Source of the DNA: Rhizobium laguerreae
Lineage (GTDB): Bacteria; Pseudomonadota; Alphaproteobacteria; Rhizobiales; Rhizobiaceae
Assembly (NCBI RefSeq): GCF_002008165.1
Contig: NZ_MRDM01000008.1
Coordinates: forward strand, 238,668-302,667
Direction: 5' to 3'
Length of the DNA stretch: 64,000 nt
Shown: one piece after another, positions 38,269-48,781 of the stretch
Layout of the letters: each line of letters opens with the position of its first letter
Position numbering within the stretch: the stretch's first letter is position 1
Notes under the pieces: generated by a model
Told to the model about the DNA's origin: nothing
What the model saw: only the letters and a program-made list of their open reading frames with translations
The model's database searches: none
Made by a program: the position numbers and the translations under genes

Positions 38269-38290
38269 ACGGCCCCGGCTTGTCGCTTAC
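38164..38290 (+). repeat. 127-bp IS66 end, right copy
   Basis: Identical inverted partner of 35185-35311; it ends outward at CGCTTAC. Beyond it, 38291-38450 holds only a broken minus-strand frame (MSLAFKGPQEVGSV and DLKREISTLRQRVFGK) and no gene. Confidence 0.88.
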
Positions 38291-38450
38291 CGAAAACACG
38301 CTGACGCAATGTACTGATCTCCCGCTTCAGGTCGACGATCACATCGCGCGTCCCGCAGACGGATCCAACTTCCTGCGGACCTTTGAAGGCGAGTGACATC
38401 CCCTCTTCAAAAGCAGCGTTCGAAAATGGCTTGCCGCGGTAACCATCCGG

Positions 38451-38741
38451 TCAGGGCCGCAGTAGCCTCGGCTTCTTACGGTTTCGTCCTGCGACGGGCT
38501 TCGATGGCGGGTTGGCGTCTCCGCGAAGATTGCGGATAATTTGTTGAAGGTTTTCGATGCCGACTTCGGTAAACAAGACAATGTGCTCGCTGAGCTCTGA
38601 GGCTGTATAGTCGTCATATGCAGACACGCAGCCATCTTCGGAGAACATCTCAATCGAGCATTCCCGCAAGAAGTCTTCGTCCTGATTGAGCATCGTTGCC
38701 ACGTATTTCAAGGTGTACAGGGCGGAGTTGCGATAACCCAT
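38451..38741 (-). CDS. Small acidic protein, unknown function
   Basis: A 96-residue protein (MGYRNSALYTLKYVATMLNQ; an acidic middle; a basic Pro/Lys/Arg tail). No domain is recognised. It lies 30 nt downstream of the pRiA4b-ORF-3-like fragment in the same direction and may have been its partner. Confidence 0.5.
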   Translation of the reverse strand: MGYRNSALYTLKYVATMLNQDEDFLRECSIEMFSEDGCVSAYDDYTASELSEHIVLFTEVGIENLQQIIRNLRGDANPPSKPVAGRNRKKPRLLRP

Positions 38742-38771
38742 GATGCCTCGTTCTGTGTTTTTCAGATTTGG

Positions 38772-39332
38772 TCAGTGCTGCTGGTTTTGGCTCTTCGCAA
38801 AGCCAGCCTTTCCAAGCGTCCGACGGCGGGCAAGTCTAGCAACACGGTCTTGAACGATATCGACGCTTATATCGACGGGGTCGAAGCGGCCACCATACCA
38901 ACGCACAAACTCTCGATGCCGCGGGTGTCGCGGCTTCGCCATGACTTTCAGGAATTCCTCGAACCCCGAGGTGCTACCAACATCTTCCGGTGGCGCTCTG
39001 CGCTGACCATCAACAAAGCGCGGATATTCGATCCCCGGACTACCATCCTCTACTTCCTCGACCGTGATCGTGTGCTGCCAGTTATCGCCGAAGTCATAGG
39101 TGTATTTGAAGGTCGCGATCCCACGCTCGATAAGCGCCGCGATGTGGACGTTGCGAGCCGCAAAGGTTTTTCGCTCATAGAGGTCTTCTGGATCCGGCAC
39201 ATCGTAACACCGGCCACCAGCCTTGAACTCGAACAGATGATAATCTTGGAACAGCATCACCGCCTGAATGACATCGTGGAGCCCCTTCAAGCTCATCGTG
39301 AGTGGAACCTCGACGCCGTCGCAGCCGCTCAC
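38772..39332 (-). CDS. Plasmid pRiA4b ORF-3-like protein, N-terminally truncated
   Basis: A 186-codon frame matches the PRiA4_ORF3 family: EVPLTMSLKGLHDVIQAVML, YHLFEFKAGGRCYDVPDP, FKYTYDFGDNWQHTITVEE and AKPRHPRHREFVRWYGGRFD. The family normally has a further N-terminal strand region ending 'KPKIWRRV'. Here that part is replaced by IS66 TnpC sequence, with the junction near 39315-39324. It may still be expressed from a new start. Confidence 0.72.
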   Translation of the reverse strand: MSGCDGVEVPLTMSLKGLHDVIQAVMLFQDYHLFEFKAGGRCYDVPDPEDLYERKTFAARNVHIAALIERGIATFKYTYDFGDNWQHTITVEEVEDGSPGIEYPRFVDGQRRAPPEDVGSTSGFEEFLKVMAKPRHPRHREFVRWYGGRFDPVDISVDIVQDRVARLARRRTLGKAGFAKSQNQQH

Positions 39333-40530
39333 TGACCGCGAGGCCGTTGATGTCGCGCTCGATGTCGAACAGCGCGTCGATCCGCTTCACGGCCTCAAGC
39401 GCCACCGGCGAGATCGGCGTGGCGTTCTTGCCGCGTTTGGCGTTCGTGGCGATGTCGGCGAGCACAAAGAACTTGCGACGCGAATGCGACCAGCACAATG
39501 CCTGGGTCAGCGGACCGCAATGGCGCTCCACCTTGTACAGCGGGTTATAGCCACCATAGGCGTCTGCCTGCAGAATGCCGGTGAAGGTCTTCAGATGCCT
39601 CTCGGGATGCTCCTGTCGCCGATCGCGGGAGGCATAGTAGAGGGCTGCCGGTGGCGACGTTCCGCCGAACGGCCGATCGTCCCTGACATAGGTCCAAATC
39701 CGCCCGGTATCGGCCTTGCCCTTCGCCAGGATCGGCACGGTCGTGTCATCGCCATGCAGACGCTCGGCAGCAAGCACATGCGCCTCGATCAATCCGTGCA
39801 AGGGCTTCAAGACCGCTGTGCAAGCGCCAACCTGGTCGGCAAGCGTCGAGAGGCTGAGGTCGATGCCTTCACGGGCATAGCGTTCACTCTGCCGGTTCAG
39901 CGGCTGATGCTGACCGAACTTCTCAAACAGGATCATCGCCAAGAGGTTTGGTCCGGCAAAGCCGCGCGGCGTCACGTGGAAGGGTGCCGGTGGTTGGGCG
40001 ATCTTCTCACATTCCCGGCACGAGAACTTCTCGCGCACCGTCTGGATGACCTTCCACTGGCGCGGGATCACTTCCAATGTCTCGGTGATGTCCTCACCGA
40101 GTTTTGCCAGCCTGGCCGAGCCACAGCAGGGGCAGCTTGTTGGCGGGGCAATGACGACGCGTTCGGGCGGCAGGTGCTCCGGAAACGGCTTGCGCGATGG
40201 ACGCTTGCGCTCGAAGACTCGGACCGTAGAGGACTTTGCCGCCAGCTCCGCAGCCAATTCGTCCTGGCTGGCATCAGCTTCCAACTCTTCGAGCTGCAAT
40301 TCCATCTGTTCGAGGAGGCGTGCCTTGCGCTCCGAGCGGCTGCCGTGGATGTCGCGCTTGAGCTTCTCGATCTCCAATCTCAGCCGCGCGATCAGTGCAT
40401 CCGAATGGGAGTTCACCGCCTGGGCGCGGGCAGCGACGGCCTCGGCTTCACGGCGTGCCGCGCGCTCGGCGAGGATCATCGCATGCGCGCTGGCAAGGTC
40501 GTCGGGAAGCTGATCGGCCGCATCGGTCAT
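39175..40530 (-). pseudogene. tnpC: IS66 transposase TnpC, C-terminally truncated
   Basis: The first ~402 codons match TnpC: a leucine-zipper-like N terminus, a zinc-type CPCCGSARLAKLGEDITETL, FSCRECEKIAQPP, and the DDE core (LHGDDTTVPILAKGKADTGR; LQADAYGGYNPLY; CWSHSRRKFF). Homology stops at GLAVSERL near 39322, after which the frame reads into the antisense of the pRiA4b-like gene. Confidence 0.85.
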
Positions 40531-40575
40531 GGCGAGATGGAATCATATTCGCTCGCGCCTTTCCAGCCATTTCCG

Positions 40576-40923
40576 CTATCCAGCCGAGCTCGGACGCCAC
40601 GTTTTTTGCGGCATTCGCCAGTCGATCCCTTCGAGCATGTAGCCGAGTTGCGCCGGCGTAATCACCACAGTGCCGTCGGCCGCTGATGGCCAGATAAAAC
40701 GCCCTCGTTCGAGCTTTTTCGTGAACAGGCAGGCACCCTGGCCGTCGTGCCAGATCACCTTGATCAGACCGCCCTTCCTGCCGCGGAAGCAGAACAAATG
40801 GCCGCTATGCGGATCACGCTTCAGCGTCTCCTGCACCATCAGCGACAGGCCAGGAAAGCCCCTCCGCATGTCCGTATAGCCGGTCGCCAGCCAGACTTTC
40901 ACACCGCTCGGAATCGGGATCAT
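40576..40923 (-). CDS. tnpB: IS66 TnpB accessory protein
   Basis: A 115-residue TnpB (Orf34): MIPIPSGVKVWLATGYTDMR followed by RGFPGLSLMVQETLKRDPHS and FCFRGRKGGLIKVIWHDGQG. TnpB is required for IS66 transposition. The start is fixed by family homology; the ATG overlaps the tnpA stop (ATGA). Confidence 0.92.
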   Translation of the reverse strand: MIPIPSGVKVWLATGYTDMRRGFPGLSLMVQETLKRDPHSGHLFCFRGRKGGLIKVIWHDGQGACLFTKKLERGRFIWPSAADGTVVITPAQLGYMLEGIDWRMPQKTWRPSSAG

Positions 40924-41314
40924 CGTCGCTCCACGACATCGAGTATGCGGCCCAGAGCTTCGGTATCGACATCGCTGTCCACACGAATGCACCGGCCGCG
41001 CGGCCAAGCTCGATCGTCACGATGCTTAACTTCTTGCGCGGTCGAGGTGCCGGTGTCGCCTCCAACGGTTCAGGCGCTGGCAACGCCGCCACGACCTCAA
41101 TCGGAATGAATGGAGGCACGGACGGCGCTGATATCTGGCAGAGCTCTTTGCGCCACCGGAATAACTGACTGACATGAATCCCGGCCGAGCGCGCCACATC
41201 CGAGACAACGCTTCCAGGCTCTAACGCCGCCGCTACCAACCGTTCTTTCTCTTCGCGAGACCAATGCCGGCGACGCTCGACCGACGTGATCACCTCAATA
41301 TGCTGCGTCGTCAT
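40920..41314 (-). pseudogene. tnpA: IS66 TnpA, frameshifted
   Basis: MTTQHIEVITSVERRRHWSR with SDVARSAGIHVSQLFRWRKE is the TnpA helix-turn-helix region. The expected ending RVDSDVDTEALGRILDVVERR-like segment is present but in another frame; the shift is at about 41,000 within a GCCGCGCGGCCGG stretch. One base too many or too few there would restore it. Confidence 0.75.
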
Positions 41315-41439
41315 AGGACTACTCCCAGTGCTACCACCAGGACTTCCAATGTTCGGCTTCACATCACAAGACGGCCGTCACCGTGGGGATACTTGCCGCG
41401 CCTTGATTTTTTAGCGCAATCGGCTGGGTCTACGTTTAT

Positions 41440-41850
41440 ATAGTTTATATCGAGTGATTGGTCAGTTGATCTTCAGCCAATGCCGAAGAGCGGCGACCGC
41501 CCCATCGCTCATATCGGCTACGACCCCAACGACGGTGAGGGCAGCGTCGCGATGAGCCTCGATGTGCCATGGCCCACCTTGTCCCGAAGATGGACTGCGC
41601 ATCGCCAAGAACGCACGCTATCGTACTACCGCGAATATCGCGATTAAAAGCGCAGGCATCAAGCATGAAGATCTGAGTGTCGTAAGGCCGAGCTGGCCGG
41701 CCTTTGGCAGAACGTTCAGATAGTGCATCGGCTCAAAGAACGTCATCTGCGCCCAGTTCATTTCGGACCTGACGCGCCGAGCCGCCCTTATCGGTGATCC
41801 AATAGAGGTCGTCCAGACGCCAGCGTGAGTCCGAGAACTGATCAACTGAC
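41440..41850 (-). pseudogene. Phage terminase large-subunit remnant
   Basis: Frames on the minus strand read DSRWRLDDLYWITDKGG, then VRSEMNWAQMTFFEPMHYLN, VLPKAGQLGLTTL and MLDACAFNRDIRGSTIACVL with GDAQSIF. This order matches the start of phage terminase large subunits (the 'NLYWI-DK-G', 'KARQ-GFTT' and 'D-FN' blocks). Several frameshifts break it. Confidence 0.6.
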
Positions 41851-42367
41851 GCTTGGAAGTCCGCGGGCCTTGAGATTAACAGCTTCCAGCAGCTGCGACA
41901 CCTCGCCAGTCACGCCGTGTTCCGGCTCGACTTGGCGCCATACTTTCGGCTTAAGCTTCTCAGCAAATTATTGACAGGTTGAGATGCGGAGCTGCGAGCG
42001 CCCAGGAAAAGGCCGCGGGAAAGGGCGGCGAGACGCCATCTTCGTTCAGCAAGAATCGACCGCGATGACGACGATCTCCTGCACGGCTCGCGATAACCTT
42101 CGCATTCGGCAATCGAAGTGATGCAGAAAACTCCGAAGCAGAACGATGCCACAAACCGTGTAACCCAGAGCCCGTCGCCTGATCGCTTCCGGCAGCGCCC
42201 GTCGGGCAGCATGCGTGAATCCGCACATTCTACAATACTCACCGTGCTAAACTCATCGGATGCCCGCCTCCCTGGCCCACCTGCCAGCCGCCACCGACGC
42301 CGTAACACCTCCACGCCACAAATATCGCTGCGGGAATGGAGAGATTCGGTCCTCAGCAGACATGTTA
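41851..42367. other. Stretch without a supportable gene
   Basis: Open frames on both strands lack ribosome sites and family resemblance. It separates mobile-element debris from the polysaccharide locus and probably contains further decayed DNA. Confidence 0.4.
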
Positions 42368-43318
42368 TCAAGCAGCCGGATCAGATCTATTTTCGAACTC
42401 AAGAAACCAAGCATACGTAGCTCTAATGCCGTCCTCAAGCGAGATACGCGGTTTCCAGCCCATGTCCTGCAGCTTCTGATTGCTCATCAACTTTCGCGGC
42501 GTGCCATCGGGCTTGGAAAGATCAAGAATGATCTCACCCTCGTAACCGACAACGCGGCAGACCAAGCGCGTCAATTCGATAATTTCGAGATCTGTCCCCG
42601 AGCCGACATTGACGTGCTGCGAGCCCGAATAGGTCTTCAGCAAAAACACTATGGCGTCGGCGCAGTCATCGACATGAAGAAATTCTCGGCGCGGGGTGCC
42701 TGTGCCCCAGACGACCACATGCGGGTCTTTGCGAAGTTTCGCAGCATGCGCCTTGCGGATAAGCGCAGGCAGCACATGGCTGGAATTCAGGTCGAAATTA
42801 TCGCCAGGGCCATATAAATTCGTCGGCATGGCCGAAATGTAATCTCGGCCGTATTGCTTGCGATAGGCCTCCGCGAGCTTGATACCGGCGATCTTGGCAA
42901 TCGCGTACCATTCGTTGGTCGGCTCGAGTGGGCCGGTCAACAGGGCATCCTCGGTAATCGGCTGTGGAGCGAGCTTGGGATAAATGCAACTTGAACCCAG
43001 GAACAGTAGCCGGTCCACTTCCGCGCGGTGAGCGGCTTGGAAGATGTTGGCTTCGATAATCAGATTGTCGTAGATAAACTCTGCCGGATAGCTGTCATTC
43101 GCGAGGATGCCGCCAACCTTGGCAGCGGCGAGAGTGATCGCGTCAGGTCGAGTTGCTTCAACAAATTTCTCGACCTCCTCCTGCCGCTTCAAATCCACCT
43201 CGCGGCGCGTCACCGTGATGACGGTGCAATTTTCTGACTGGAGCCTGCGCATAAGCGCGCTTCCCACCATGCCCCGATGACCGGCCACCCAGATTTTCTT
43301 GTTGGATAAATCGTACAC
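42368..43318 (-). CDS. fcl: GDP-L-fucose synthase
   Basis: A 316-residue short-chain dehydrogenase/reductase that epimerises and reduces GDP-4-keto-6-deoxymannose to GDP-L-fucose. Motifs: KIWVAGHRGMVGSALMRRL (NADP site), LLFLGSSCIYPKLAPQPI (catalytic Ser), EWYAIAKIAGIKLAEAYRKQ (Tyr-x3-Lys) and the MPTNLYGPGDNFDL block. The start is GTG, immediately after the gmd stop with no gap, so the two are coupled. Confidence 0.95.
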   Translation of the reverse strand: MYDLSNKKIWVAGHRGMVGSALMRRLQSENCTVITVTRREVDLKRQEEVEKFVEATRPDAITLAAAKVGGILANDSYPAEFIYDNLIIEANIFQAAHRAEVDRLLFLGSSCIYPKLAPQPITEDALLTGPLEPTNEWYAIAKIAGIKLAEAYRKQYGRDYISAMPTNLYGPGDNFDLNSSHVLPALIRKAHAAKLRKDPHVVVWGTGTPRREFLHVDDCADAIVFLLKTYSGSQHVNVGSGTDLEIIELTRLVCRVVGYEGEIILDLSKPDGTPRKLMSNQKLQDMGWKPRISLEDGIRATYAWFLEFENRSDPAA

Positions 43319-44898
<1,580 letters not shown>

Positions 44899-45711
44899 CT
44901 ACCTTTGCCGTGGATCGAGAAAGTTAAGAAGCGTTCTGAGTTCCTGTCTGAATCGGCTCGGAACAAGACTTAGCACCAGTGGAAACAGAACACCGAAATA
45001 GGCAAGCGGGCCGGTGCCTAGAGACCAGCAGCCGCGCCAGCCAATTTTCACCTGGTCCCAAGACCGACTCAGACTGATTCGGCCCGCCCCGCTCCGAACA
45101 CGATAATCGATCAGCGGCTGCGGAATATTTGCAATGATCAGTCCCGCCTTGATCGCTCGAAACCACAGGTCGTAGTCTTGTCTTCGCCTCAGGCGTGGAT
45201 CATATCCTCCCAACGAAAGGATTTTTTCTCGGTGAAATACCGCAGAGGGATGGATTACCGGATCGCACCAGACAAGGCGTTTAGTATCCGTTGTCGAAAC
45301 GGGCACCTTTCGCAACCGACCAGTGAGAACGCCTAACTCGTCCATGTCTCGCGCGTAGGATCCGACAACATCAACCTCCGGATGCTGACGAAGGTAGTTC
45401 AATTGCACCTGGAGTCTGTTCGGATCTGAAATGTCGTCCCCATCCATCCGTGCGATTAGCGGGCTGGTCGTTGATCGGAGACCCTTGTTCAAAGCAGCGG
45501 CCAGGCCGACGTTTTGAGACAATCTCAGAATTTTGATGCGAGGATCCTCTTCGGCCAGACTTGTCAGGATACTGGGCGTTGCGTCCGTCGAAGCGTCATC
45601 GATGATCAGGAAATCGAAATCGCAAAAGCTTTGATCGAGAATGCTTCGGACGGCTGCTTCGATAAAGGGTTCATCATTGTGCGTGGCCATCAGTATGGTG
45701 ACGTCAACCAT
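44899..45711 (-). CDS. Family 2 glycosyltransferase
   Basis: A 270-residue GT-A fold inverting glycosyltransferase: VTILMATHNDEPFIEAAVRS, then FDFLIIDDASTDATPSIL, ARMDGDDISDPNRL (DxD) and a later R/Q-rich YDLWFRAIKAG. A C-terminal hydrophobic stretch may attach it to the membrane. The start at 45711 has GGAGGAG 5 nt upstream and overlaps the preceding gene's end by 8 nt. Sugar specificity unknown. Confidence 0.9.
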   Translation of the reverse strand: MVDVTILMATHNDEPFIEAAVRSILDQSFCDFDFLIIDDASTDATPSILTSLAEEDPRIKILRLSQNVGLAAALNKGLRSTTSPLIARMDGDDISDPNRLQVQLNYLRQHPEVDVVGSYARDMDELGVLTGRLRKVPVSTTDTKRLVWCDPVIHPSAVFHREKILSLGGYDPRLRRRQDYDLWFRAIKAGLIIANIPQPLIDYRVRSGAGRISLSRSWDQVKIGWRGCWSLGTGPLAYFGVLFPLVLSLVPSRFRQELRTLLNFLDPRQR

Positions 45712-46864
45712 GGCGCTCCTCCGCCATGAGTTCGGAACATATGTCCAGAAGCCTTCGGAACGGATGCTCATGGCCGAAATCGTCGGCTCTTTCGAGTATT
45801 TTCTCCTTAGAAAAGGGATGCCGAACGGCGCGTATCATGGCGTCGGCTAGAGCCTTCGTATCGTCAACCGGTACGAGATACCCAATGGTTCCATCTTTGA
45901 GGATTTCCCGCGGGCCGCTTCGGCAGTCCGTCGCAACGGTGGTAAGTCCGCAGGCGAGAGCTTGGATGAGCGCGTTTGGAGATCCTTCCCAGCGGCTCGA
46001 GAGAACAAAGACATCCGCGTTCTGCAGATAGGGGAAAGGATTCTGTCGAAACCCGAGTAGATCAATCGCAGCAGTCAATCCGAGGCGATCGATTTGACGG
46101 GTAAGTGTTGGTCTTTCGGCGCCGTCTCCTAGAATAATAAGACGCGCACCCGCAACCTCGCGAACAACAGTTACAAAAGCATCGATCAGAACGTCGAACC
46201 CCTTGACGGGACCAAGGTGCCCCATCGCGACGAATAATGGAAAAGCGGAACCGTCGAAAAACTCGTGTGAAACAGGTTCCGCCCGAAGCTCCTCGAAGTC
46301 CGGCGGGACGGCGGGGTTGTTGATGACGCGGACTTTTGAAGACGACACGCCGACGCGCTGAATGAGATCCTCTGCGACACCCACTGAGGGCGCAACAACG
46401 ATATCAGCCAGCGGATATGTTCGAGCTGCCAACGATACCAAAATCCTCGATAACAGCCCACGCGTGGAATACCGTGCGCCCAGTGTTGTCGCCTCTCTGA
46501 CGATCACCAGGGGTCGATAAAATGGTGTCAGTCGCGCAGCAATGATCGTGATAATATTGCACAGGGTAAGTGTACTGAATACCACGTCGGGCCGAGATAT
46601 GAGGAAATGCATCCATAGGACTGGAAGGCAAAACAGGTAAAGCCATTTGGAGCCCAAATTCCCCAGGACTCCCTGAGGGCTCACTTCTTCCGCCTCCTTT
46701 GAGAATGCGACGCGGGTGGGATCGAGAAGGTAAAATCGGTGGAGCATTCCATTGCGGGCCATTTCGCGCGCAAAGGTCAGCATCACCCTTTGAGCTCCGC
46801 CATCAGCTAAATTCGTTACCACGATCGCAAATCTCAGAGCCTTGCTCTTGGCGGAAGATCTCAT
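45704..46864 (-). CDS. Family 4 glycosyltransferase
   Basis: A 386-residue GT-B fold retaining glycosyltransferase. N-terminal domain: AIVVTNLADGGAQRVMLTFA. C-terminal domain: FPLFVAMGHLGPVKGFDVLI, ARLIILGDGAERPTL and the EX7E region VFVLSSRWEGSPNALIQALA. The start ATG overlaps the upstream stop as TAATG; a start at 46882 is possible. Confidence 0.9.
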   Translation of the reverse strand: MRSSAKSKALRFAIVVTNLADGGAQRVMLTFAREMARNGMLHRFYLLDPTRVAFSKEAEEVSPQGVLGNLGSKWLYLFCLPVLWMHFLISRPDVVFSTLTLCNIITIIAARLTPFYRPLVIVREATTLGARYSTRGLLSRILVSLAARTYPLADIVVAPSVGVAEDLIQRVGVSSSKVRVINNPAVPPDFEELRAEPVSHEFFDGSAFPLFVAMGHLGPVKGFDVLIDAFVTVVREVAGARLIILGDGAERPTLTRQIDRLGLTAAIDLLGFRQNPFPYLQNADVFVLSSRWEGSPNALIQALACGLTTVATDCRSGPREILKDGTIGYLVPVDDTKALADAMIRAVRHPFSKEKILERADDFGHEHPFRRLLDICSELMAEERHG

Positions 46865-47964
46865 TAAAAAAGCTTCTCCCACTGGTGCGCGATAGACTCT
46901 ATCGTTAACCGACTGGCGATTTCGGCAGCATTATGGCCTATTGCTTGTCGCAGGTCGCTGCTGGTCGCCAACTGCGACATGGAATTGGCGAGTGCGCGAA
47001 CATCTTCTGCTGGCACCAGAAGTCCATTTGACCCATTTTCGATTATTTCTGATGGCCCGTAGTTACAATTGAAGCTTACAGGTGGCAGTCCCGCACACAT
47101 TGCTTCCACCAAGGCATTGGGAAAGCCTTCATGGCGTGAGGAAAGCACATAGATCTGTGCCTTGGCGAGGGCAACTGCCGGTTCGTCATGTTTGCCGGGC
47201 AAGAAAACCCTGCCTTCCAGTCCATGTCCCGCGATCCGCTCTTCGAGTTCTGCACGGAGCGCACCTTCACCGATTATCCGCAAATTCCAGGAAGGATGTT
47301 CATCAGCAATGAGCTTGAATGCGTCAATGAGGAGATCGAACCCTTTTGCCGGCACAAGGCGTCCCACGGATATGAATTCCGCGTCACGATCGGCGAGTGG
47401 AATAGGGGATGGGGTGACATCGACCATCGGATTGTAAATAACCGTACGCTTATGGCGGGGAACCCATGGATATGCAGCGGCGACACCTTCGCTCACGAAT
47501 ACGAATTTCTCAGCCAAGGCGTACGATAGCCTCCGCGCAAGTCTTCCTCTGCGATTAAGCCGTTGTCGCGCGGGGTTGGTACGTTCCGAGATGATTGTCC
47601 GTCCTTTTAAGAAGAATCGAAGAACCGACAATCTTATGTTCATGTCAGTCATGAACGCGATCGTCACCGCAGGATTTTCATGGGCCAGTATTTTTCGGAG
47701 TTCCACCAGGCCACGCACACGGCTCGCAATTTTGCCAAAGAATGTTTTTTCCTGCGCAAATTGCAGCGAGATGCGTTTAACCCGCTCGTCAAGCGTGTAG
47801 AAATCTGTTTCAGGCGGCAGTGCCGTTATGATCGTTACAGGCCTACCTTTAGCGGCCCAGTAGTTTGCCAAACGACTGACGACACGCTCCGCGCCGCCCA
47901 TTTTCATGGAAGAGACGAGGAAGCAGATGCGAGAAGGAATATCGAACGTAGCTTGTGATGACAT
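46864..47964 (-). CDS. Family 4 glycosyltransferase
   Basis: A ~366-residue GT-B enzyme: RICFLVSSMKMGGAERVVSR at the N terminus, AEFISVGRLVPAKGFDLLID, WNLRIIGEGALRAELEE and IYVLSSRHEGFPNALVEAMC. A GTG at 47988 is an alternative start. Either start gives a long overlap (116-140 nt) with the 3' end of the next upstream gene in another frame. Confidence 0.88.
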   Translation of the reverse strand: MSSQATFDIPSRICFLVSSMKMGGAERVVSRLANYWAAKGRPVTIITALPPETDFYTLDERVKRISLQFAQEKTFFGKIASRVRGLVELRKILAHENPAVTIAFMTDMNIRLSVLRFFLKGRTIISERTNPARQRLNRRGRLARRLSYALAEKFVFVSEGVAAAYPWVPRHKRTVIYNPMVDVTPSPIPLADRDAEFISVGRLVPAKGFDLLIDAFKLIADEHPSWNLRIIGEGALRAELEERIAGHGLEGRVFLPGKHDEPAVALAKAQIYVLSSRHEGFPNALVEAMCAGLPPVSFNCNYGPSEIIENGSNGLLVPAEDVRALANSMSQLATSSDLRQAIGHNAAEIASRLTIESIAHQWEKLF

Positions 47965-48781
47965 AGATAAAAAACCGCATTGCTGCACGATATCGAAGGC
48001 CCTGCTGTGCTAAAAAGGTGCGATGTTTTTGCAGAAGTTGATATCGACTCTTGCATCGTCGAAAAGGCGACTTTTCTGGCCCGTGCGTGACATGCTGGAA
48101 AATCACCGGGAAATGTTCGGGGGACACGAAGGCATACCCCCCGATCGCGGCCCGTACAAGAAGATCGACCTCTGCCGCTCGTGAAAATTGCGGATCGAAA
48201 CCGATGGATTTGAGATCACTCACCGACGCGAAAAGTGTCCCCGCACCTGCCGCGCCCCAGTTGGCCGGCCTTTTCCCGCCGACGAGCAAAAAAGTGGCAA
48301 TATTGATTCCTCTCGCGGGAGCCGATCGACCTATGCCAGCGACATGGCGTGTCTCGCACCTTCCGTTCTCGACGATCCTGTCACCAAAGCAGAGGGTGGG
48401 AATGTTGCTCATCTCTGCTTTGGCTTGCACGAGCTTTCCATACTGGATCTGCAAGCGATCGGGGAGTGCTTCATCATCATCGTCGAGAAATGCCAGGAAC
48501 TCACCGGATGCCAGATCAATCGCCCTTTGCCGGCTGTAGGCAACTCCAGAATTGACAGGATTCTGATATATCCCAATCAAGCTGTTCTGCTCGCAATATT
48601 GCGCCACAACCGCACGTGACTGGTCTGTCGAGCAATCGTCGATGACGATGATTTCGAGCTCGGCCCAGTTCTGACCGATGACACTTTCAATTGCGCGACC
48701 GATTGTTTCCTCAGCGTTGAAACAGGTTATCGCCACCGTGATCAACGGCCGCTCATTCTGCGCCAGGTTATTCGTTCCCAT
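47849..48781 (-). CDS. Family 2 glycosyltransferase
   Basis: A 310-residue GT-A enzyme: LITVAITCFNAEETIGRAIE, LEIIVIDDCSTDQSRAVVAQ, ASGEFLAFLDDDDEALPDRL (DxD) and a Trp-containing acceptor region. Its C terminus (about 40 residues) overlaps the following GT4 gene out of frame. It is cotranscribed with the neighbouring transferases. Confidence 0.88.
   Translation of the reverse strand: MGTNNLAQNERPLITVAITCFNAEETIGRAIESVIGQNWAELEIIVIDDCSTDQSRAVVAQYCEQNSLIGIYQNPVNSGVAYSRQRAIDLASGEFLAFLDDDDEALPDRLQIQYGKLVQAKAEMSNIPTLCFGDRIVENGRCETRHVAGIGRSAPARGINIATFLLVGGKRPANWGAAGAGTLFASVSDLKSIGFDPQFSRAAEVDLLVRAAIGGYAFVSPEHFPVIFQHVTHGPEKSPFRRCKSRYQLLQKHRTFLAQQGLRYRAAMRFFIYVITSYVRYSFSHLLPRLFHENGRRGACRQSFGKLLGR

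Larger units (their letters stand above)
39315..41400 (-). mobile_element. Partial IS66-family element (tnpA-tnpB-tnpC)
   Basis: The usual gene order is present, but tnpC lacks its C-terminal quarter and the corresponding IS end, and tnpA is frameshifted. The upstream end lies near 41340-41400, without a clear GTAAGCG terminus. It is a dead element whose proteins differ from the IS66 copy at 37.7-38.3 kb. Confidence 0.75.

Noticed and set aside
39268..40686. 472-codon plus-strand frame across IS66 tnpC
   Set aside because: Antisense to a well-matched transposase; no ribosome site or domain.
41910..42371. Minus-strand frame before fcl
   Set aside because: No homology, no ribosome site and Arg/Ser/Cys-rich composition typical of a shadow frame.
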